Below are positions 13,530 through 18,976 of a DNA stretch of 18,976 bases, piece by piece (position 1 is the first letter of the stretch; the number at the start of each line of letters is the position of its first letter). The position numbers and the translations under genes are program-made. Under the pieces are notes generated by a model that saw only the letters and a list, made by a program, of their open reading frames with translations, was not told the DNA's origin and did no database searches. Source of the DNA: an uncultured Oscillospiraceae bacterium (lineage in GTDB: Bacteria; Bacillota; Clostridia; Oscillospirales; Oscillospiraceae). Where the stretch lies: positions 1-18,976 of the forward strand of contig CAJUKT010000119.1 in assembly GCA_910587255.1 (NCBI GenBank). The letters run 5' to 3'.

Positions 13530-14269
13530 GATAAAAATATTCTCTACCACGTAGCAGGGAGAAAAATCGGTAGTAACTGCTTCGGATAGGTTTAACTTGT
13601 CCGACTGTCGGCTCCAAATTTTGTGAGTTAAAGTTTAGTTAAACTTCTACAGTTTCGAGTCTGCTCAATTCACAGAAACCATGCTATTGCTTGGATCACA
13701 ATGTGCTGTCAATGTTCGCCGTCCAAGGGGGCGGCAGAGGTTCAGCAGAGTGCGCTGTGACGGAATGGCTGAACAAAAAACTGCCAAAACATGAGAGGCA
13801 AACTGTAGTGCAGATGATCCGCTAAGGAGTGGTTTATTTCTTGTGTTATTTCGGCCTCCGGCTGGAGAGAATCTTTTGCTGCTGGGTTCCGGGGTAGTCT
13901 AACTCCGTTTTTGCAAAGGAATACTCCACGGTATGCTAACGGATTTCATACAGTCAGTGAAAAAACAGCATGAAGAGCAGAATGCTGATGGTATCCCATC
14001 ACACAGCCCACAATAATCTTCATTTTTGGGAGAGGGATGTTTATTGGTTAGGAATAGTTTCTCTAGGCATGAGGACGTTGCCAGCTCTGATATAAAAATA
14101 TGCACAAGGCCGCCAGCGCCACTGAGGCGATCCCCGGCTTTAGAATCAGCTGAGACGAAATCTCGAATATAGAACGGGTAATCATGATATCATAAAGATG
14201 GTCGCTTTTCACAAAACACGGTAAAGCACTTTGAAATTCCCTGTGACGGTTCGTTTGCGGAACCACCAC
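13530..14269. other. 740-bp stretch without a convincing gene
   Basis: Both strands lack a long ORF. Possible tiny + strand ORFs are 13712-13825 (37 aa, contains EWLNKKLPKHERQTVVQMIR, no ribosome site) and one near 13934-14017 (27 aa, starts MLTDFIQSVKKQHEEQ, weak AAGGA upstream). Both may be gene debris. A 10-bp palindrome ATGATATCAT lies at 14184-14193. The element's right boundary is probably in this stretch, but no copy of the tRNA core is visible. Confidence 0.5.
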
Positions 14270-15058
14270 TTACCCCAGCGCCACATCCAGCGCCAGCATG
14301 ATAGTAAATCCCGCCGCAAAGAACAGCGTCCCCAAATTGGAGTGTTCTCCAGCGGACGCCTCGGGGATCAGTTCCTCCACCACCACATAGATCATGGCTC
14401 CCGCCGCGAAACTGAGCAGATAGGGCAGAGTGGGCAGGATCAGCCCCGCTGCCAGCATGGTCAGGATCGCCGCCAAAGGTTCCACGATGCCGGAGAGAAC
14501 GCCATACAGAAATGATCGTCCTTTCCCTGCTCCCTCCGCCCGGAGGGGCATGGAGATAATAGCCCCCTCCGGGAAATTCTGAATGGCGATACCGATAGAC
14601 AACGCCAGGGTTCCTGCGGTGGTGATGCCGCTGTTCCCGGCCATCCAGCCCGCCAGCACCACGCCCACCGCCATACCCTCCGGGATGTTGTGGAGGGTAA
14701 CGGCCAGCACCAGCATGGTGGTCCGCTTTAGGCGGGTATGAGGACCCTCCGGTTGACTGCTGTTCTGATGCAGATGGGGGATCGTCCTATCCAGCGCCAG
14801 CAGGAACAGGATACCCAGCCAGAACCCAATCACTGCCGGGAGAAACGTCCACCGCCCCAACTCCGCCGCCTGTTCCATAGCTGGCACCAGCAGGTTCCAG
14901 ACGGACGCCGCCACCATTACCCCGGCTGCAAAGCCTGTCAGCGCCCGCTGGATCATGGGGCGCAGGCCATTTCGTATAAAGAACACACACCCTGCCCCGA
15001 AAGTCGTCCCTAAAAAGGGGAGCAATATCCCCCGCATCACTTCGACCGGCATAACCAT
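14270..15058 (-). CDS. ZIP-family metal transporter
   Basis: Polytopic membrane protein of 262 aa, the size of bacterial ZupT-like ZIP transporters that move Zn2+ or other divalent metals into the cytoplasm. About eight hydrophobic segments are visible. The metal-site motifs are HNIPEG (H123-G128) in one helix and QNFPEG (N161-G165) in the next. A histidine-containing loop (DRTIPHLHQNSSQPEGPHT) precedes them and may bind metal. A GGGAAGGG purine run precedes the start; ATG 15058 or the ATG two codons later could be used. It is the last gene of the minus-strand operon, 48 bp after the YbaN gene. Metal specificity cannot be read from the sequence. Confidence 0.92.
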   Translation of the reverse strand: MVMPVEVMRGILLPFLGTTFGAGCVFFIRNGLRPMIQRALTGFAAGVMVAASVWNLLVPAMEQAAELGRWTFLPAVIGFWLGILFLLALDRTIPHLHQNSSQPEGPHTRLKRTTMLVLAVTLHNIPEGMAVGVVLAGWMAGNSGITTAGTLALSIGIAIQNFPEGAIISMPLRAEGAGKGRSFLYGVLSGIVEPLAAILTMLAAGLILPTLPYLLSFAAGAMIYVVVEELIPEASAGEHSNLGTLFFAAGFTIMLALDVALG

Positions 15059-15106
15059 CCGCCCTTCCCGCTTGTTTATGATGAGGTTCTCCAGTTGGGG
15101 CGGCCG

Positions 15107-15496
15107 TCATTCCGCATTTTCCTTGGCTGGGAGGGTTTTGACCCCCAGGTAGAAATAGGCGATGTGGAACACCCACACGCACCCCAGCACGATCCGCCCC
15201 ACGGGGACGGCGTGCATCATGGCAAAGCCGATGGACATGAGAATGGTGACGGTGATCATGATCCGCACCTTGGTCTTCTTGGTCATGCCCTGGCCCTTCA
15301 CGTAGCTCTCCAGGTTGTCCTTATAAAGTCTTGTGCCTGTGAACCAGCGGTTCAGCCTTTCCGCGCTCCTGCCGAAGCAGAAGGCCGCCAGCAGCAGAAA
15401 GGGGAAGGCGAGCAGCAGGGGCAGCACTGCCCCCAGCGCTCCCAGTCCCACGCCGATACAGCCCAACACGATATAGCATACCTTTTTGATGTTCAT
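15107..15496 (-). CDS. YbaN/DUF454 family inner-membrane protein
   Basis: 129-aa membrane protein matching the YbaN (DUF454) pattern: KKVCYIVLGCIGVGLGALGA, PLLLAFPFLLLAAFCFGRSA, then a soluble loop (LNRWFTGTRLYKDNLESYV) and two further hydrophobic segments. Its biochemical function is unknown; relatives often lie near heme or redox genes. ATG 15496 is preferred over GTG 15505: GGAG lies 8 nt before it and it overlaps the stop of the preceding gene as ATGA, a translational coupling signal. Confidence 0.88.
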   Translation of the reverse strand: MNIKKVCYIVLGCIGVGLGALGAVLPLLLAFPFLLLAAFCFGRSAERLNRWFTGTRLYKDNLESYVKGQGMTKKTKVRIMITVTILMSIGFAMMHAVPVGRIVLGCVWVFHIAYFYLGVKTLPAKENAE

Positions 15497-15834
15497 ATTT
15501 GACACTCCAATCGTTTTTTCTCCCTTTTTGCCTCAATGAGATGGCGCACCGCCATCACCGGGTGGTGAAGCAGCATCCGCGGCCCGGGAAACCGCATGAC
15601 GGCCTGGATCTTCTCCCGCATCTCTGAGGCGTAGCAGTGCACCGCGCAGTTGGAGCAGAAGGTCTTGTGTTCCATGAAGGGGCACCTGTCGCTGCGCCGG
15701 CGGGCGTATTCGGCCAGCGCGGCGCAGCCCGGGCACAGTTTTCCGTTATGATGGTTCTTCCGGCAGTAGAGGGCGATCATCTCAGACACCATGGCCTTTT
15801 CCCGCTCCCGTCTGGTTTCAATATCCCGCTTCAT
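15493..15834 (-). CDS. Nitrous oxide-stimulated promoter (NOSP) family Cys-rich protein
   Basis: 113-aa small soluble protein, recognised as the NOSP family by R(E)REKAMVSEMIALYCRKNH, LCPGCAALAEYARRRSDRCP and TFCSNCAVHCY. Six or more cysteines in CxxC-like spacing suggest metal or Fe-S binding. The family name is historical and the function unproven. ATG 15834 is preferred over the adjacent TTG 15837 because GGAGG lies 8 nt upstream. Its start is 4 bp after the ABC gene stop, and its stop overlaps the next start, so it is tightly placed within the operon. Confidence 0.87.
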   Translation of the reverse strand: MKRDIETRREREKAMVSEMIALYCRKNHHNGKLCPGCAALAEYARRRSDRCPFMEHKTFCSNCAVHCYASEMREKIQAVMRFPGPRMLLHHPVMAVRHLIEAKREKKRLECQI

Positions 15835-15838
15835 CAAC

Positions 15839-17491
15839 TCATCCTCCCCGTTCTACGCTATACACCCGGTCGGCAATGCGCATGGTGGACTGCCGGTGGG
15901 ACACCAGCACCACCGTGCGCTCCTCCCGCTCCTCCCTTAGGGAGCGGAGGATCACCGCTTCATTGAGGCTGTCCAGGCTGCTGGTGGGCTCGTCCAGCAG
16001 CATCAGCGGTCCGCCGTGGAGAAACGCCCGGGCCAGCCCAAGCCGCTGCCGCTCCCCGCCGGAAAGGGTGTCCCCCAGTTCGCCCACCGGGGTGTCGTAG
16101 CCCTGGGGCAGGGTCATGATGAAGCCGTGGACGGATGCCTTTTTGCACGCGGCAATGATCTCCTCATCGGTGGCGTCCAGTCTGGCGATACGCAGATTGT
16201 TTTTGATGCTGTCCTGGAACAGGTGGGTGTCCTGGGTGACGAAACTCTCCAGCTCCCGCAGGTTGGCGGTGTTGATCCGCCCCACGTCCCGCCCGGACAG
16301 GCGCACAGCCCCGTTTTGCACCGTCCAGAACCGCATGAACAGCTTCAGCAGAGTGGATTTCCCGCTGCCGCTGCGGCCCACGATGCCCACGATCTGGCGC
16401 TCCGGTACCTCCACGGAGACGCCGTCCAGGACGGTCTCGCCGCCATAGGAAAAGCTGACGTTCTCGGCCTCTGCGCCGGAAAAGCCCACCGGCTCCCGCC
16501 CGGTGATCTCGTTTACTACCGGGGCCTCGTCCAGGATGTCCAGCACCCGGTTCCCGGCGGCGAAGGTGCTTTGCAGGGTGCTGCCCAGGTTGGCCAGGGC
16601 CACACAGGGTCCAAAGGAGCTCATGAGGGCCAATGTGGGCAGAAGCGCCCCGTCAAAGCCCACCGCCCCCGCCCGGTACAGCGCCGCCACAGCAAAGAGC
16701 ATGAATAGGTCGAAGCCCAAAATTACCGTGTTGGCCACTGCCATGCCCAGCCCCGCCGTCCGCTTCATCCGCCCCTCCTCCGCCGAGAGGGCGTCGGTGC
16801 GGGCGTTCATCTCCGCCAGCCGGGCCTCCCCCTGGCCGTACTGGAGCAGCTCCGGCAAACCCCGCAGGCTGTCCAGCACAAAGGCGCTCAGCTCACCGGA
16901 CTGGGCGCGGAGTTTTCGCCCGCCGTCCCCGCTGAGCCTGGACACAGCCAGGGGCAGGAGTACCCCCACCGTGGCGTAGGCCCCCAGGGCCAGCAGGCCC
17001 AGCGCCCAGTGGAAGGAGCCGATGAACCCGCACAGGATGATGGTGAACAGGGCCGCGATAGCGATGGGGGAGATGGTGTGGGCATAGAACACCTCCAGCA
17101 GCTCGATATCCGAGGTGATGACCGCGATGAGGTCGCCCCGATCCCGCCCCTCCAGCTTGGCTGGACACAGCCGACGCAGGGTCCGAAACACCTTGTCCCG
17201 GATGAGGGCCAGCAGCTTGAAAGCGATGAAGTGGTTGCAGGCCTGCTCAGCGTACCGCAGCACGCCCCGCAGCAGGGCAAAGGCCCCCATGCAGGCGAAC
17301 AGCGCCGTCAGGCCCAGCGGGGTGCCAAAGCCCAAAACACACAGCGCCGCATATCCGCCGAACACGGTGAGAAAGACGGCGCACAGGTGGCCCGCCAGCC
17401 CCATGAAGATGGCCAGCAGCATATAGCCCGCCAAAGGCTTTACCAACCCGATCAGCCGGGCCATCACTTGAAATCCGCTTCTGCGTTTCAT
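15839..17491 (-). CDS. CydC-like ABC transporter half (permease-ATPase fusion)
   Basis: 550-aa ABC exporter half. An N-terminal six-helix transmembrane domain (about 1-310) contains CydC-type segments (LRYAEQACNHFIAFKLLALI, PAKLEGRDRGDLIAVITSDI, LLEVFYAHTISP). A C-terminal ATPase follows: Walker A GRSGSGKST (372-380), a Q-loop, signature LSGGERQRLGLARA, Walker B LMLLDEPTSS, and an H-loop in VLVSHR. ATG 17491 is chosen over longer readings because AGGAG lies upstream and it forms an ATGA overlap with the preceding gene; in-frame sequence further upstream is the antisense-like shadow of that gene. CydDC of E. coli exports cysteine and glutathione and binds heme. The substrate here is unknown. 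Its partner half is disrupted. Confidence 0.9.
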   Translation of the reverse strand: MKRRSGFQVMARLIGLVKPLAGYMLLAIFMGLAGHLCAVFLTVFGGYAALCVLGFGTPLGLTALFACMGAFALLRGVLRYAEQACNHFIAFKLLALIRDKVFRTLRRLCPAKLEGRDRGDLIAVITSDIELLEVFYAHTISPIAIAALFTIILCGFIGSFHWALGLLALGAYATVGVLLPLAVSRLSGDGGRKLRAQSGELSAFVLDSLRGLPELLQYGQGEARLAEMNARTDALSAEEGRMKRTAGLGMAVANTVILGFDLFMLFAVAALYRAGAVGFDGALLPTLALMSSFGPCVALANLGSTLQSTFAAGNRVLDILDEAPVVNEITGREPVGFSGAEAENVSFSYGGETVLDGVSVEVPERQIVGIVGRSGSGKSTLLKLFMRFWTVQNGAVRLSGRDVGRINTANLRELESFVTQDTHLFQDSIKNNLRIARLDATDEEIIAACKKASVHGFIMTLPQGYDTPVGELGDTLSGGERQRLGLARAFLHGGPLMLLDEPTSSLDSLNEAVILRSLREEREERTVVLVSHRQSTMRIADRVYSVERGG

Positions 17492-18840
17492 GCGCTCCTG
17501 CCCTCCTTGCCGTAGTTTTCCAGGTTCTGCTGGGCGTTCCAAAGCCGGGCATATTGCCCGTGCTTTGCCAAAAGCTCCCCGTGCGTCCCGTGTTCCGCCA
17601 CGGCGCCCCGTTCGATGACGTAAATGCTGTCCGCATCCGCCACATTGGCAAGACGGTGGGAAATCAGGATGACGGTTTTGGATCGGGCCAGGGCATGGAT
17701 TTGGGCCATGATATCGTTCTCGCTCTCCACGTCGATGTTGGAGGACGCCTCGTCGAAGATGTAAACCGGGCTGTCGTGGAGCAGCGCCCGGGCCAGGGCC
17801 AGCCGCTGGCGCTGGCCCCCGGACAGGTTTTCGCCCCGCTCGGTCAGCGGGGTGTCCAGCCCCCGCTCCCCTTGGAGGAAGTCCGCCAGCTTCACCCGCT
17901 CCAGCGCCGTCCAGAGTTCGGATTCGCCGGCGTCTGGCTTTCCCATGAGCAGGTTGTCCCGGATGCTGCCCTTGAAAATGCAGCTCTGGTGGCTGACGTA
18001 GGTGATGTGCTCCATCAGGCTGACCTCCGCGATATCGGACAGCTCCGTGCCACCAACGCGCACCGAGCCGCTGTAGCCCCGGTTCCGGCCCATGAGGATG
18101 GAAGCGATGGTGCTTTTGCCGCAGCCGGACTCCCCTACGATAGCGGTAAAGCCCCCCGCGGGAAAGGACAGGTCCACCCCGTGGAGCGCCTCCCGGCCCG
18201 GTTCGTAAGAAAAACACAGATTTTCACATCGGATGGAGCAGTCCGCCGGGAAGGGCCGCTGGCCCTGTGACCGCTCGGGCAGGTCCAGCAGCCGGAAGAT
18301 TTTCTCGCTGGCCGCCATGCCGTTCATGGCGATGTGGAAGAAGCTGCCCAGCTGGCGCATGGGGAGGAAGAAATCCGCTGACAGCAGGAGGATCAGCAGA
18401 CAGCCCGCCAGGTCCACCCGCCCGGAGCAGAGCTGAGACGCTGCCATTACCGCCCCCAGGGCTGCGCCGCCGTAGGCGATCAGATCCATGATGGTGATGG
18501 AGTTGAGCTGCATGGTGAGCACCTTCATGGTGATTTTGCGGAACTGTTCTGCCTGGGTGTTCATCTCCTCCTGCTTGAACCCATCCGACTGGTAGATTTT
18601 CAGGGTGGTGAGGCCCTGTAAATTCTCCAGGAAGGTATCCCCCAGGGCGGTATACTGGCCCCAGTAGTTTGCCAGCAGCTTTTTGGCCCAGGTCTGCACC
18701 GACGCGATAGCCACCGGGATGAGGGGCACGCACACCAGCAGCGTTAAGGCGGCGGACAGGCTGACAAAGCTGAGGCAGGCGAACAGGGTCAGCGGGGCCA
18801 GCATGGCATAGAAGAATTGGGGCAGATAGGCGCCGAAATA
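17488..18840 (-). pseudogene. CydD-like ABC transporter half, 5' end lost to an IS
   Basis: About 450 aa of a CydD-like half-transporter remain, from YFGAYLPQFFYAML onward, which in CydD proteins lies roughly 120-130 residues in. Transmembrane helices 3-6, Walker A GESGCGKST, signature LSGGQRQRLALARA, Walker B VYIFDEASSN and the H-loop ISHR are intact. Homology stops at 18840; beyond it lies transposon sequence, and the first in-frame stop upstream is the transposase's own TAG (18859-18861). The first ATG in the remnant is 18804. The product would lack the first membrane helices, so a working CydD/CydC heterodimer is doubtful. Its last base pairs overlap the CydC-like start (ATGA). An IS-borne promoter might still express the downstream genes. 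Confidence 0.85.
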
Positions 18841-18976
18841 AGAAGCTGTACCAATAGGCTAAAACCGCTTGAGTAAAGTGCTGAAAGCAGCAATGGTGCA
18901 AACAGCTTGTGCAGAACGGACAGACACTTCATAGTCTTTGGAAAGACGGCGGGAATTGTTGATCCAGGCCAAAGAA
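18841..18976 (-). mobile_element. End of an IS5-type insertion sequence (partial)
   Basis: DNA from about 18841 to the window edge is not ABC-transporter sequence and carries the end of a transposase gene. The IS end next to the target probably reads GAAGCTGTACCAATAGGC. The other end, inverted repeats and target duplication lie outside the window. Confidence 0.75.
18859..18975 (-). CDS. IS5-family transposase, C-terminal 38 residues (partial)
   Basis: The minus-strand frame ending in TAG at 18859-18861 reads WINNSRRLSKDYEVSVRSAQ, then a short hydrophobic tail ending LLKRF. The W-x-N-x-x-R-R-L-x-K-D-Y-E pattern is the conserved C-terminal segment of IS5/IS4-type DDE transposases, including the last catalytic-region helix. 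The 5' part is beyond the window. The stop lies about 18 bp from the IS end, typical for compact IS elements. Confidence 0.8.
   Translation of the reverse strand, partial: SLAWINNSRRLSKDYEVSVRSAQAVCTIAAFSTLLKRF

Larger units (their letters stand above)
8953..13530. mobile_element. Decayed integrative element (int, XRE, xis-like, accessory genes)
   Basis: The left boundary is set by the tRNA-Thr core. Inside are a tyrosine integrase reading toward the core, a divergent XRE repressor and excisionase-like gene, and two accessory genes. Integrase and winged-helix genes both carry frameshifts, so the element is probably fixed in place. No conjugation, capsid or terminase genes are seen. The right boundary is not established: I found no second copy of the core. 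The limit given is the terminator-like hairpin after the last recognisable element gene. Confidence 0.6.

Noticed and set aside
12199..13623. Shared TCCAAATTTTG at 12199 and 13613 as an element-end direct repeat
   Set aside because: Only 11 bp, AT-rich, unrelated to the tRNA core, and with one copy inside a gene end; it could be chance.
13899..14105. 68-aa minus-strand ORF with several cysteines
   Set aside because: No ribosome site, no recognisable family, and composition like random AT-richer DNA.
17492..18217. Long N-terminal extension of the CydC-like ORF
   Set aside because: It runs antisense-like through the CydD-like coding region in another frame. A ribosome site and ATGA overlap mark 17491 as the real start.

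Overview
The window looks like a chromosomal stretch from a high-GC gut Clostridium relative (Bacillota, Clostridia, probably an Oscillospiraceae/Flavonifractor-type organism). The evidence is indirect: GC-rich coding, AGGAGG-type ribosome sites, GTG/TTG starts, a Bacillus-type licheninase fold, a LytTR/GHKL two-component pair and Clostridia-type mobile-element genes. No species can be named from the sequence alone.

Left part (1-8550, + strand): a LytTR response regulator overlaps a GHKL sensor kinase and is closed by a terminator. Three carbohydrate genes follow: a lipoprotein with two tandem GH16 licheninase domains, a processive-type membrane GT2 glycosyltransferase (TED and QRLRW motifs), and a domain-permuted GH3 beta-glucosidase with a membrane helix at each end. 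The set of membrane GT2, secreted endo-beta-glucanase and GH3 beta-glucosidase parallels cellulose loci (bcsA/bcsZ/bglX). I read it as a candidate system that makes and trims a beta-glucan, possibly mixed-linkage (1,3;1,4), at the cell surface. This is the most interesting system in the window. The 5' neighbour pair is a plausible but unproven regulator.

Middle (about 8820-13530): a decayed integrative element. It starts at a 45-nt 3' fragment of a tRNA-Thr(GGU) gene, running from the anticodon loop to CCA and followed by a terminator. Pairs of 12-bp direct repeats on both sides look like integrase arm sites, an attP-like arrangement. Next come a tyrosine integrase broken by a 2-bp AC duplication, an XRE repressor with overlapping promoter and operator, an excisionase-like small HTH protein under a near-consensus promoter, a cluster of AATACGTA repeats, a protein with a RusA-like acidic motif, and a winged-helix (replication-relaxation-like) gene with a 1-nt frameshift. 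From 13530 to 14269 I see no convincing gene.

Right part (14270-18976, - strand): an apparent operon read right to left. It encodes a CydD-like ABC half-transporter, a CydC-like ABC half-transporter, a nitrous-oxide-stimulated-promoter (NOSP) family Cys-rich protein, a YbaN/DUF454 membrane protein and a ZIP metal transporter. Overlapping ATGA junctions link the CydD-like to the CydC-like gene and the NOSP gene to the YbaN gene. The first gene lost its 5' end to an insertion sequence; the last 38 codons of an IS5-type transposase lie at the window's right edge.
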